A stretch of 64,000 nucleotides of DNA, from contig JAJDDJ010000001.1 in assembly GCA_029260395.1 (NCBI GenBank), positions 496,001-560,000 on the forward strand, given 5' to 3'. Each line of letters starts with the position of its first letter. Within the stretch, counting starts at the first letter, position 1. Source of the stretch: Phycisphaerales bacterium. Its GTDB lineage: Bacteria > Planctomycetota > Phycisphaerae > Phycisphaerales > UBA1924. Below the pieces are notes generated by a model. It searched no databases. It saw only the letters and a program-made list of their open reading frames with translations, and was not told the origin of the DNA. Below are positions 33,562 to 42,376 of this stretch, piece after piece. A program made the translations under genes and the position numbers.

Positions 33562-36312
33562 TCAGCGAACCCCGAGCGGGTGCTCGCCGAACACTACTTT
33601 CACCTTGGACGGGCTTCCGCCGTGCTCATCGAAGAGCGTGAGCTCATTGAGCTTGGCGCGGTCGAGCCACGGCTCGGGCAGGTAGTAAAGGGTCTGCGGT
33701 GGGACCGGTGTGCCGTCGGCTGTCGCAACCCAGTACCGGCCCACGTTATGCCCATTGAGCAGGATCTGCCCCTTGGTCATACCGGTGAGATCGATGAACA
33801 TGGCGCGCGAGGTTTCGGGCGCAGCGAACTTCGTGCGCCACCACACGGGTGAGGACGGATGCTCCTTGAGCTCGGCTTGCGCTTGGCTCTCCGGCTTGAA
33901 GGACGTGGCCGCGGGCGGCTCCCACTTCGCGAACGCCCAGTCGGCCTTCTCGCTGATGGCGTTGGTGCCCTCATCGATGGTCATCGAAGCCGACAGCTGT
34001 GAGAGTGCGTCCTTGACCTGGTCCTCGGCGATGGTGTCCGCTGCGAACGCGATCTGCAGCGTGTTGTTGCCGCGATTGAGTTCTTCCTGGTCAAGCACGA
34101 TCCGGTCGAATCCCGAGCGGTCGAACACTCGGATGATCTTGCCGTTGAGGATCAGCACCGCCGGCGCGATGAACTCGTTGACCGTGATGATCAGCGGCGA
34201 CTTCTTGCGGTGAATAAAGCTCCACGTCGCACGCACCGGGTGGGTTACGTCGCCCTCGCGGGTCTCCCACATCGGCTCGTAGCCCGCGAGCAGATCGAGC
34301 GGTGCTTCTTCGACCAGACTCATACGGCCAGCTTTGAACGCGGCCCGCTCGAACAAGTGCCCGTAAAGGCCCTTGCGATCGCCCAGGTGCGCGCCGCTCG
34401 AATACCGGCCCAGGTTGTCGACTAAGAGAACGAGATTGGTCGAGGTCTTCTTGAACGGCACGGTGAGCCCATCATCCGCTCCCGGACCATGACCCGAAAC
34501 GCCCACGGGTTCGCCGTCGAGGTACCCGGTGAGCCTGTCGCCCGAATGCGGGGCCAGCAGCTTGGGCCGTTTGGCTGCCGGGTTCTTGAACGCGAGCCGG
34601 TACCACCCGTAGCCGTACGCGGCGCCCAGTTCGGTAAGCGTGGCCGGCCCGTTGATTCGAGCGAAGCGCGGGCTCTCGCCCGTCACGTGGGGCATCGCAT
34701 GAGCGGCCTTCCACTCGCCTAGTTCGGCCTTCGGGGCGGCGGCGGGCAGCTTGCGTTTGAGCCTCGAGACCGTGCCATCTGGCGCCACGCACACCGCGTC
34801 TTTGCTTGCTGCGATCGGCTCGCCATCGGCATCAACGCCGTGTACATGGACGTACACCTTGTCGCCGAACGGGTAGGTGCGCTCGAACTGGGCCTCGTTA
34901 CAGAGCACCACGGTGACGCCTTCATGGCGCAGCACGGTGGGCTGCTTGTCCTTGGCAGCGGGAGCCTGAAGATCGATCGGCGAGCTGTTGACCGAGAGCG
35001 TGCCCCAAGCGCCTTCCGGACCCACCACCAGCAGCATCTCGCCCTGCCCCGCGACCACGCTAAAGGTTGAGTAATCGAGCCGTGATCGGCCGTTGAGGTG
35101 CGTGTTCATCAGCACCCACGACACCGGGCATTTGCCCGCTGGCACAAGCAGCGGCTGGCCGTCTGGCAGCAGCAGTTCGGCATCGTTCCAAGTGCCCTTC
35201 TTGCCCTCCGCGTGGAACACGAACGCGACGCTCCCTTGCGTGCCGCTCAGGTGCACGACCGAGCTGGTCGAGGGATGAGGCCGGGTGACCACGTGCGCGT
35301 TGTCGGGCTCAGCGTTGGCCACCACACGAGCGAAGGTGTTGGCGAAAGACGCGATGCGGCGCACGGCGGCGAACCGGTCGCCTGCGGTCCCGCCCTCCGT
35401 GAGCGGCGCGCCCTGGTCATTGGACGTGGTGACGAACGATCGACCGTCGAAGGGCGCACGCCCGCCGAAGAACTCGAAATTGGTCCCGCCACAGAAGGGC
35501 GTAACGACGAACTGCCCGCCGCCCGCGAGCACCTCGGCCATGGTCCGCGTCACCAACCCGGGCTCAATGGGGTCGGGGCGAGGCTGGTTCCAGACATCGG
35601 GCTGACCGAGTCGCAGATCGGCGACGATGCGCGGGTGCTTCGGGGCGACCTGCCCGAGCTGGCGCATGATCGCGAGCATGTCCTCGCTGCCGCTCCAGGC
35701 CTCGATCTCGCCCTCGACGCTCTGCCACAGGTTGTTGATGTTGATGACGGGCACGGTCAGGCCCGACTCGCGGAAGTACCGGCTGATCTCGCCGAGGTAC
35801 CGCTTGGCGAGATCGGGCTTGCCGCAGGTCCAGTGGTGCTCGTTCTGGATGAGCACGATCGGCCCGCCGCCCGAGCTGACGGCCTGCAGGTCTTTGACCT
35901 GACCGGCGACGGCTGAGATGAACTTGCTGGTCGCTTCGAGGAACGGCGCGTTGGCGGTACGCAGCTCAACGCCCGGCGTGAGCTGGAGCCAAGCCGGGAT
36001 GCCGCCAAGGTCCCACGAACTCCCCACGAACGGGCCCATACGCAGGATGCAGCGCATGCCGGCCTGGTGGATGAGCTTGATGAAGTGCCGAAGGTCGTAC
36101 TCGCCCTCGAATTCGAAGTGGCCCGGCCGGGGTTCGTGGCAGTTCCAGAACACGGGGGTCTCGATGGTGTTGAGCCCGGCGAGCTTGGCTGCGTGGATAC
36201 GCTGGGCCCACAGCTCGCGCGGGACCCGGGCGTAGTGCAGCGAACCACCAACGATCCAGATCCGCTTGCCATCGACCAGGACGCTTCGACCATCAAATGT
36301 GACTGCGGGCAT
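33562..36312 (-). CDS. Glycoside hydrolase family 35-like protein (beta-galactosidase-like)
   Basis: GH35-type (beta/alpha)8 barrel followed by beta-sandwich domains, 916 aa. The N-terminus has the family pattern WIVGGSLHYARVPRELW, GLNTIETPVFWNCHEPRPG and FVGSSWDLGGIPAWL. The acid/base region reads VLIQNEHHW (about residue 152) where the family has QxENEYG; the Glu is kept. In the nucleophile region, where ExWxGW is usual, it reads ADLRLGQPDVWN (about 232), so Asp or nothing replaces Glu. GGTNFEFFGGRAPFDG (about 277) is recognisable. ATG 36312 fits the fold; 39 extra codons upstream do not. No signal peptide is seen. It could be an altered or inactive enzyme. Confidence 0.82.
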   Translation of the reverse strand: MPAVTFDGRSVLVDGKRIWIVGGSLHYARVPRELWAQRIHAAKLAGLNTIETPVFWNCHEPRPGHFEFEGEYDLRHFIKLIHQAGMRCILRMGPFVGSSWDLGGIPAWLQLTPGVELRTANAPFLEATSKFISAVAGQVKDLQAVSSGGGPIVLIQNEHHWTCGKPDLAKRYLGEISRYFRESGLTVPVININNLWQSVEGEIEAWSGSEDMLAIMRQLGQVAPKHPRIVADLRLGQPDVWNQPRPDPIEPGLVTRTMAEVLAGGGQFVVTPFCGGTNFEFFGGRAPFDGRSFVTTSNDQGAPLTEGGTAGDRFAAVRRIASFANTFARVVANAEPDNAHVVTRPHPSTSSVVHLSGTQGSVAFVFHAEGKKGTWNDAELLLPDGQPLLVPAGKCPVSWVLMNTHLNGRSRLDYSTFSVVAGQGEMLLVVGPEGAWGTLSVNSSPIDLQAPAAKDKQPTVLRHEGVTVVLCNEAQFERTYPFGDKVYVHVHGVDADGEPIAASKDAVCVAPDGTVSRLKRKLPAAAPKAELGEWKAAHAMPHVTGESPRFARINGPATLTELGAAYGYGWYRLAFKNPAAKRPKLLAPHSGDRLTGYLDGEPVGVSGHGPGADDGLTVPFKKTSTNLVLLVDNLGRYSSGAHLGDRKGLYGHLFERAAFKAGRMSLVEEAPLDLLAGYEPMWETREGDVTHPVRATWSFIHRKKSPLIITVNEFIAPAVLILNGKIIRVFDRSGFDRIVLDQEELNRGNNTLQIAFAADTIAEDQVKDALSQLSASMTIDEGTNAISEKADWAFAKWEPPAATSFKPESQAQAELKEHPSSPVWWRTKFAAPETSRAMFIDLTGMTKGQILLNGHNVGRYWVATADGTPVPPQTLYYLPEPWLDRAKLNELTLFDEHGGSPSKVKVVFGEHPLGVR

Positions 36313-36531
36313 CAAGACTCCAGCGGTTGGGGTGCGAGCAGCCGACGTGCGCACACGACAGCCCTTCTCGCTCTGAAAGGCACCTGCGAGGAAAGCCTCA
36401 ACGTTAGGTCGGCATGCCCAAAATGGCAACGTCAGGCGCCTTGGCTCGTATACCCTGCCGCCCTGTTATCGCCCGCTCGCGCGGCCCGGTCACGAACGAT
36501 CCGCAGGCCCCCATCTGGACCACCGCCGACC

Positions 36532-38430
36532 ATGCTTCTACGTCTTGCTTTGCCGCATCGCCGCTCGGATGCCTCAATCGCCGGTCTTGGCCGTCCGAGG
36601 CTCCGTTCCCTCGTGCTCACGTTTGCGAACGGGCTGGTCGTGCTCGCGCTGGCTGGCTGCGCGAATCCGATGGCCGCGATTGATAAAAAAATCAACCGAA
36701 CCGCCGAATCTCGGGCTGAGGCCATCGGTTCCAACCGATCGCCCACGCTCCAGCCCTTCGAGACCAAACGCTCGCGGGGGGCCAAGACCGACAAGAACCC
36801 CGAAACCCGAAACCCCTCTGCGACCGAACTCGACTACACCGGCCGGGCCCCCGATGGACGAACGCCCGCAGAAGTTGCGCGGTCACTGAGCAACACGCTG
36901 GAGGGCTACGGCGAGCGGGCGGTCGGGCTCAATGACGCCGAGGTCAGGACCATCTCGCTCGCGGACGCCTTCTCCATCGCCCAGCGGCAGTCGCGCGAGT
37001 ACCGCACCGCGGAGGAGGACTACCTGATCTCGGCGATTCGGCTGCTCATCGAGCGCCACCTGTTCGACCCGCGCCTGTTCAACGACACGTTGCTCACGGT
37101 CGATTCCAACGGCTCCGACGGCCGGTTCGACAGCGCGCTGCGCGTCATCAACACGATGCGGCTGACCAAGCAGCTTCCCTACGGCGGGAGCGTCGAGGCC
37201 CGATGGGTGTGGAACGCCGCCGAGCAGCTCCGTTCGAGCGTCGAGGGTCAGTACGTGCAGTCCTCGCAGCTCGTGCTCAGCGGCAACATCCCGCTGCTGC
37301 GCGGCGCCGGGTACATCGCACAAGAATCGCTCATCCAGTCCGAGCGCGATCTCGTGTACGCCGCCCGCGAGTACGAACGGTTCCGCCGAACGTTCTACGT
37401 GGCGATCGCCATCGACTACTTCGGCCTGCTGCAAACGCTCGCGGAGATCCGCAACCAGATCAGCCAGCTCGCGAGCCTGCGTCTCTTCGAGCAGCAGCGC
37501 CGTGAGCTGTACGAAGCGGGCCGCATCAGCGAGTTCGACGTCAACGACGCGGCCAACAGGGTGCTGTCTGCCGAATCATCGCTCGCGTCGCGACGAGAGG
37601 CCTACGCGCTGTCACTCGATCGGTTCAAGATCCGCCTCGGCATACCGGTCACCGAGCCATTGCAGCTGTTTGGCGTGAAGGTGCTGCTCGACCCGCCCGC
37701 GGCCACGCTCGACGAGGCTACCGAATCCGCGCTGCTCTACCGTCTCGATCTGCAGACCAGCGCCGACCGCGTATTGGATTCGTCGCGGTCGCTCGACAAC
37801 GCACGCAACCAGCTGCTGCCCGAACTGAACATCGGGGGCTCGGCCCGGCTGCCCACCGACCCCGACACCAACGAGGGTGGCGTTGCGTTCGACCCCGACG
37901 AAGCGGACCTTTCGGCGAGCCTCGATCTCTCGCTGCCGCTCGACCGACGCATCGAACGTCTCAGGATGCGTGAATCGCAGATCCGTGTGCAGCGCGCGGA
38001 ACGCTCCTACGAGCAGGACCGCGACCAAGTAATTCTTGAGGTGCGCCAGCGGCTGCGTGCGATCGACCTTGCTCGGTTCAGGCTCGAACTCGCGCAGCGG
38101 CAGGTCGAGATCAACGAACGCCGGCAAGAAGAGCAGCGCATCAAAGCCGACGAGGTCGACACCAACCGCCGGCTCGATACCGAGTCTGACCTGCTCAACT
38201 CCAAGAACGCACGGGACCAAGCCGCCACCGATCTCCGCGTCGCGATCCTCACCTATTTGCTCTCGGCGGGACGGCTTCGCGTCGCCGACACCGGTCATCT
38301 TGCGCCGCTGGATGGCATGACCATCGACTACACCGATACGCCAGTGAGTTTCCTCGAGCTGTTCGGGCGCAGGGACCTGTTCGAACAACTGCAGCCATCG
38401 CCCGATGATGCTGCGAACAACGGCGACTGA
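36532..38430 (+). CDS. TolC-family outer membrane efflux lipoprotein
   Basis: 632 aa. A signal with lipobox (LVVLALAGCANP, about residues 35-45) indicates lipidation. After a disordered charged segment the TolC pattern begins: long amphipathic helices SLADAFSIAQRQSREYRTAE, LTKQLPYGGSVEARWVW, LVLSGNIPLLRGAGYIAQES, then a second structural repeat with LDLQTSADRVLDSSRSLDNA, RNQLLPELNIGGSA and LDLSLPLDRRIERLRMRESQ. It should trimerise into an outer-membrane channel with a periplasmic tunnel. No inner-membrane pump or adaptor gene is adjacent, so its partner lies elsewhere. The 219 bp between it and the divergent GH35-like gene hold both promoters; a TATACC -10-like word is the only hint. Confidence 0.87.
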   Translation: MLLRLALPHRRSDASIAGLGRPRLRSLVLTFANGLVVLALAGCANPMAAIDKKINRTAESRAEAIGSNRSPTLQPFETKRSRGAKTDKNPETRNPSATELDYTGRAPDGRTPAEVARSLSNTLEGYGERAVGLNDAEVRTISLADAFSIAQRQSREYRTAEEDYLISAIRLLIERHLFDPRLFNDTLLTVDSNGSDGRFDSALRVINTMRLTKQLPYGGSVEARWVWNAAEQLRSSVEGQYVQSSQLVLSGNIPLLRGAGYIAQESLIQSERDLVYAAREYERFRRTFYVAIAIDYFGLLQTLAEIRNQISQLASLRLFEQQRRELYEAGRISEFDVNDAANRVLSAESSLASRREAYALSLDRFKIRLGIPVTEPLQLFGVKVLLDPPAATLDEATESALLYRLDLQTSADRVLDSSRSLDNARNQLLPELNIGGSARLPTDPDTNEGGVAFDPDEADLSASLDLSLPLDRRIERLRMRESQIRVQRAERSYEQDRDQVILEVRQRLRAIDLARFRLELAQRQVEINERRQEEQRIKADEVDTNRRLDTESDLLNSKNARDQAATDLRVAILTYLLSAGRLRVADTGHLAPLDGMTIDYTDTPVSFLELFGRRDLFEQLQPSPDDAANNGD

Positions 38431-38444
38431 TCCTCAGTTTCGGT

Positions 38445-39113
38445 TTAGGCGCAGACGGGCAGAATGGAATAGAGATCATGCGAGGCCCACTCGCCGCCTG
38501 CGCATCGCATGGTGTCGCCCCGCGCGCTGATGGGATCGAACCCGACACGGCTCGCCAATCGGGCGCTGCGGTCGTGTCCGGGCTTAATCGAAGCCGTCAG
38601 CCGATGCAGGCCGAGCCCCGCTGGCATGTCGAGAAACGCGTAGTCCACCGCGGCGCCAACAGCCTCCGTGGCCAAGCCAATGCCCTGATGCTCGATGCCG
38701 ACCCACCAGTTGATGTCGCCGATTGATTCAAGCCCGCGCTCGATCGCGTTGACGTTGAAGCCACCGATCAGGTCTCCGTCGTCGAGCACGGCCACCCGGC
38801 GCCAGTGTCGGCCGGTTGTCTCCCCCTGCTCGGTCAGCGCGAGCTGGCGTTCGAACAATTCTGAGTCGCTCTCGTCCGGCGCGTGCAGCGGGGCGTAGCG
38901 GTCGAGGTCGGCCCGGCTTGACTGCACAAGGGCGATCCACTGCTCACGGTCGCTTGCGCGAAGTGGGCGGAGGACGAGCCGGCTGGTGCGGAGCACACTT
39001 CCGCTCTCGATCTCGATCGGTCCATGAGCCAGCATCTCGGCGAGCGGCTGGCCTGCATCGGCAGCGAGCTCGTGGGCGGACACCGTTCTGAGGGCGATCG
39101 CGGGCTTGGGCAT
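38445..39113 (-). CDS. GNAT-family N-acetyltransferase (RimJ/RimL type)
   Basis: Acetyl-CoA-dependent transferase. LRTSRLVLRPLRASDREQW is the usual RimJ/RimL opening, followed by the acceptor strand RVAVLDDGDLIGGFNVNAI, WWVGIEHQGIGLATEAVGAA with the acetyl-CoA loop Q/GxGxA, and the C-terminal HRLTASIKPGHDRSARLASR. Possible targets are a protein N-terminus, an aminoglycoside or a polyamine; sequence alone does not decide. 222 aa. It is convergent with the TolC-like gene (14 bp) and downstream of gnd on the same strand by 115 bp. Confidence 0.85.
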   Translation of the reverse strand: MPKPAIALRTVSAHELAADAGQPLAEMLAHGPIEIESGSVLRTSRLVLRPLRASDREQWIALVQSSRADLDRYAPLHAPDESDSELFERQLALTEQGETTGRHWRRVAVLDDGDLIGGFNVNAIERGLESIGDINWWVGIEHQGIGLATEAVGAAVDYAFLDMPAGLGLHRLTASIKPGHDRSARLASRVGFDPISARGDTMRCAGGEWASHDLYSILPVCA

Positions 39114-39228
39114 GGCCCCAACTTCGGCTTACCGGGCGTGGGACTTGACTCTCGGACGTAGATTGCGGCGCATTCAATATGCAACGCTGCGCAACGTCCG
39201 AGAAAAACCGCCTCTGCGCCCACGACGA

Positions 39229-40785
39229 TTAGGCTTGCACTTCGGGGCGTTCCTTCTCAGGCCAATCGAGGTGGAAGAACTCGCCGCGCGGTGCATCGAC
39301 CCGTTCGTAGGTGTGGGCGCCGAAGTAGTCCCGCTGGGCTTGAAGCAGGCTCGCGGGCAGGCGGGCCGAGCGGAGCGAGTCGTAGTACGCCAGCGCGCTG
39401 GAGAACGCGGGCGTGGGCACGCCCTGCAGCGCGGAAGTCGCGACCACACGCCTCCACGCATCCTGGGCGTTGTCCACCGCCTCGACAAACGCGGGTGCCA
39501 TGAGCAGGTTGGGAAGGTCCGCTCGTTCGCGGTAGGCGAGCGTGATCTCGTGGAGCAGAGCCGCCCGGATGATGCACCCGCCCCGCCAGATCTGGGCGAT
39601 CTCTGCGAAGTCGAGGTCCCAGTTGTTCTCTTTGGAAGCCTCGGCCATCAGCCCAAAGCCCTGGGCGTACGCGCAGATCTTTGAGCAGTACAGCGCCTGA
39701 CGCACGTCCTCGACGAACTGGGCGCGGTCGCCCTCGAACTCGGGCGACTCTGGCCCGTCGAGCACCTCAGAGGCCGAGACGCGAAGGTCCTTGAACGAGC
39801 TGATCGCGCGCGCAAACACCGCTTCGGCGATGGTCGGGGCTGGCACGCCCATGTCGAGCGACGCCACCGAGGTCCACTTGCCGGTGCCCTTCTGGCCGGC
39901 GCGATCGAGCACGATGTCAACGAACGGCTTCGAAGTCTTCGAGTCCACCTGCCCCAGAATGTCCGCTGTAATCTCGATCAGGAACGAGTCAAGCTCCGTG
40001 TCGTCCCACGCCTTGAACACGTCCGAAAGCTCCGCGGGCGACAACTCGAGCACGGTGCGGAGCAGGTCGTACGCCTCGCAGATGAGCTGCATGTCGGCGT
40101 ACTCGATGCCGTTGTGCACCATCTTGACATAGTGACCCGCTGAGCCCGGCCCGATGAACGCGGTGCACGCCTCGGCGTTCTCGTCATCGACGGTCTTGCC
40201 CGGCGCAGCGCCCTCGATGGGCTTACCCGTGCGGGCATCAACCTTGGCAGCGATGGCCTGCCAGATCGGTTCGAGCACGGGCCAGGCCTCGCGGTCGCCG
40301 CCGGGCATCAGGCTCGGCCCGAACCGGGCGCCGGTCTCCCCGCCGCTGACACCCGAGCCGATGAACCGAAGGCCTTTGGCTGACAGTGCCTCGGCCCTGC
40401 GAGAGGTGTCGTCCCAGTGGGCGTTGCCGCCGTCGACGATCACGTCGCCCGGCTCCATGTGCTCAGCAAGCGAGTCGATCACCGCGTCGGTCGCCTTGCC
40501 TGCCTTGATAAGGATGATGGCGACCCGTGGCCGCTTGAGGGCGCTGACAAAGTCCGCCACGCTCTCGCACCCGACAAGCCCGCCCGGCCCCTTGCCGCGG
40601 TAGCCCGGCCCAAAGGTGCCCGCGGGGTGCTCCGCGAGCATGGCCTCGGTGACGGAGGTCGTGCGGTTGTGGACCGCGACCGAAAAGCCGTGGTCGGCGA
40701 TGTTGAGGGCGAGGTTCTGGCCCATGACGGCCAGTCCGACGACGCCCGCGTCGGCGGAGGCGGGCTTGGGGGATTCGAGCGTCAT
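39229..40785 (-). CDS. gnd: 6-phosphogluconate dehydrogenase (decarboxylating)
   Basis: Oxidises 6-phosphogluconate to ribulose 5-phosphate and CO2, yielding NADPH. The Rossmann motif is [18 protein letters not shown] with VHNRT after the second strand, where the Arg favours NADP. The catalytic signature is [20 protein letters not shown] (the usual GxGVSGGxxGAxxGPSxMPGG), and substrate contacts are in [16 protein letters not shown] with the catalytic Lys. 518 aa, longer than E. coli Gnd (468), partly through extra segments around [20 protein letters not shown]. It is divergent from the candidate small RNA at 41002, about 215 bp between starts. Confidence 0.96.
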   Translation of the reverse strand: MTLESPKPASADAGVVGLAVMGQNLALNIADHGFSVAVHNRTTSVTEAMLAEHPAGTFGPGYRGKGPGGLVGCESVADFVSALKRPRVAIILIKAGKATDAVIDSLAEHMEPGDVIVDGGNAHWDDTSRRAEALSAKGLRFIGSGVSGGETGARFGPSLMPGGDREAWPVLEPIWQAIAAKVDARTGKPIEGAAPGKTVDDENAEACTAFIGPGSAGHYVKMVHNGIEYADMQLICEAYDLLRTVLELSPAELSDVFKAWDDTELDSFLIEITADILGQVDSKTSKPFVDIVLDRAGQKGTGKWTSVASLDMGVPAPTIAEAVFARAISSFKDLRVSASEVLDGPESPEFEGDRAQFVEDVRQALYCSKICAYAQGFGLMAEASKENNWDLDFAEIAQIWRGGCIIRAALLHEITLAYRERADLPNLLMAPAFVEAVDNAQDAWRRVVATSALQGVPTPAFSSALAYYDSLRSARLPASLLQAQRDYFGAHTYERVDAPRGEFFHLDWPEKERPEVQA

Positions 40786-40966
40786 AGGTCAGCAACTCCT
40801 GGAAACTGGTTTCGGAACCCACCAAGCGTATCCGATCGCCCGATCAAACGCCTGCTAGGAGGTCTATCGGCATCATTCGGATCGATTCTCATCGGCTCTG
40901 TGTGGGGAATTCACCGGGTCAACCACATTTTTCCGCGTTTTGTTGGCAAGTTCACGAATTAGGCTC

Positions 40967-40995
40967 TTGGCAAAGCTGCCGGACCGAGTTATCGT
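40967..40995 (+). promoter_or_regulatory. Sigma70-like promoter of the candidate small RNA
   Basis: TTGGCA at 40967-40972 and TATCGT at 40990-40995 are separated by exactly 17 bases and match TTGACA/TATAAT at five and four positions respectively. Transcription would start near 41001-41003 and run towards the strong terminator at 41154. No open reading frame with plausible coding character begins downstream. Confidence 0.55.
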
Positions 40996-41001
40996 CCCGT
41001 C

Positions 41002-41190
41002 AGAGAGACTTGGACCCAGCCGGGTCATCGGAGGAGAGAACAGATTTCGCCCCGCCATCTCAGGCAGCGAGGTCATAGAGGAGAGCACCGAACAAAATCG
41101 GTCGCCACCGCCGTCGACGTTACGGCTACCCAGACCACTCACCCTCTCTTCTCGCCCCGTTGGTGAAAACCAACGGGGCGGTTTGTTTTT
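41002..41190 (+). ncRNA. Candidate small RNA, about 190 nt (possibly 6S-like)
   Basis: Free-standing unit of promoter, about 150 nt of structured sequence and an intrinsic terminator, with no protein gene on this strand nearby. Local hairpins include GACCC/GGGTC (from 41013), ACCGA/TCGGT (41087-41102, loop ACAAAA) and GCCG/CGGC (41110-41126). Alternatively the ends pair: AGAGAG with CTCTCT, TGG with CCA, and AGCCG with CGGCT, giving a long interrupted rod as in 6S RNA. Size and isolation suit 6S, but I cannot identify the family. It lacks signature sequences of tmRNA, RNase P RNA and SRP RNA. The 5' end is inferred from the promoter. Confidence 0.5.
41154..41190 (+). terminator. Strong intrinsic terminator
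   Basis: An 11-bp perfect stem (GCCCCGTTGGT at 41154-41164, ACCAACGGGGC at 41169-41179) with a GAAA loop is followed by GGTTTGTTTTT. The T-run lies only on the plus-strand side; in the other direction GCGAGAAGAGAGG follows, so it does not terminate the minus-strand genes. It is the clearest Rho-independent terminator in the window. Confidence 0.93.
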
Positions 41191-41214
41191 GCACTCCGCG
41201 AGGTCCCCAGCCTC

Positions 41215-41616
41215 TCAGGGCAGCATCCGTGCCCGGTCAGCCTCACTCGGAATCTCGCACCGTTCCACCCGGCCAGCAATCTTGTACCGGTTGGCCGCGA
41301 CCAGCCGGTAGCCCCAGTCCCGGATCGGCCTGGGCACCGCCCAGAGCTTGATGCCGAATATCGCGGGCCATCCACCCATCGCCATCAGCATCTGCGCGAC
41401 CGCTTCGCTGCGGGTGTAGAGCTTGCCCTGACGCACGAACACCATCGAGCTCATGTCTGCCGGCTTGTCCTCGCGGTCGAGCGCGGCAAACGTCTCGCCC
41501 TGCAGCGGCGCAAAGCGGAGCACCGCCTTGCGGTCGTGCTTGAGCATCCAGCGGACCGACCACGAGCACATGCCGCACGTGCCGTCGAAGAACACGATCG
41601 GGTCTTCGTCGTTCAT
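41215..41616 (-). CDS. DCC-family thiol-disulfide oxidoreductase-like protein (DUF393)
   Basis: 133 aa. The N-terminus has the family motif VFFDGTCGMCSWSVRWML, the DGxCxxC thioredoxin-like active site. RFAPLQGETF and SMVFVRQGKLYTRSEAVAQM follow, then the hydrophobic C-terminal segment IRDWGYRLVAANRYKIAG, typical of DUF393. The biochemical role is not established. It is 10 bp downstream of the DUF2071 gene on the same strand, so the two are very likely one operon. Confidence 0.88.
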   Translation of the reverse strand: MNDEDPIVFFDGTCGMCSWSVRWMLKHDRKAVLRFAPLQGETFAALDREDKPADMSSMVFVRQGKLYTRSEAVAQMLMAMGGWPAIFGIKLWAVPRPIRDWGYRLVAANRYKIAGRVERCEIPSEADRARMLP

Positions 41617-41626
41617 GCCCGTCTTC

Positions 41627-42361
41627 TCATGACAACTCCGTGCGCACAGCGCTCATCGCCTTCAGCTTCCAGCCGTCGACCTTGAGGGTGTCCGCGTGCA
41701 GCGCCATCGGTTCGACGCCAGCCTTGAACGCAGTCTCAAAGCCTGCGCTTGCGATCAGCGTGTCGTCGAGGTGCTCGACCTTCGCCGTGCGCAGCGGCCA
41801 AGGCTCATGGAACACCCGTCCCCCCATGATCCGGCCCCGGCGCTTGCTGAACAGCCAGTACCGCTCGGTCAGAAAGTGCTCGATCGAACCGGGCTCGGCG
41901 ATGGGCAGTTCCTCGCCGCGATGCCACATCACATGCGTGCGCTGCTGCGGATTCGCCCGGCGGTGCAGCGAGTAGTCGTTCACGCCGTCCATGCTCGTCA
42001 CCGTGAACGTGCTGTGGAGGTAGTTCAGGCTCCACATCCAGCGTGCGCCCAGCACGGGCAGCAGGTGCTCGGCATCCAGGCTAAAGAACCACACGCCCGA
42101 AACCAAGTCGCCATCGGCGTTGCGAGCACGCACGTACGTGCGCACGTTGCACTCGTAGAACGTGCTCATGCCCGGCAGCTTTGGCACGCCGCGGAAGCTG
42201 GTGTCTTCCATCAAGAACGGTACGAGCGCGATCCAAGCGGTGCCGTCGAAGGTGTCTATCTCGAGCTCGCTCGGGACCGCTGCGCGCATCGCCTCCACCG
42301 GCACCGGCCAGTGAAGGAAGAGCAAGTTGCTCCACCGCATGAAGACGTCAGGAGGGGGCAT
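41627..42361 (-). CDS. DUF2071 family protein (YqjF-like)
   Basis: 244 aa belonging to the YqjF/DUF2071 family, whose activity is unknown to me. Family patterns: LLFLHWPVPVEAMRAAVPSE near the start, GTAWIALVPFLMED, ECNVRTYVRARNADG, GVWFFSLDAEHLLPVLGARW, and the later HFLTERYWLFSK and EPWPLRTAKVEHLDD. It is a soluble single domain. GGAGGGGG sits directly upstream of the start on the opposite strand only, so no ribosome-binding site is evident. Operon partner of the DCC-family gene and 15 bp downstream of the gene at 42377-43390. Confidence 0.87.
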   Translation of the reverse strand: MPPPDVFMRWSNLLFLHWPVPVEAMRAAVPSELEIDTFDGTAWIALVPFLMEDTSFRGVPKLPGMSTFYECNVRTYVRARNADGDLVSGVWFFSLDAEHLLPVLGARWMWSLNYLHSTFTVTSMDGVNDYSLHRRANPQQRTHVMWHRGEELPIAEPGSIEHFLTERYWLFSKRRGRIMGGRVFHEPWPLRTAKVEHLDDTLIASAGFETAFKAGVEPMALHADTLKVDGWKLKAMSAVRTELS

Positions 42362-42376
42362 GCAACAGCGTATCGT

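Noticed and set aside
36313-36531. Promoter for the TolC-like gene
   Set aside because: TATACC resembles a -10, but the best upstream -35 candidate is 19 bases away and weak, so no site is listed.
40940-41311. Plus-strand 123-codon open frame over the small RNA
   Set aside because: It reads straight through the strong terminator and into the 3' end of the DCC gene, and no ribosome-binding site precedes it.
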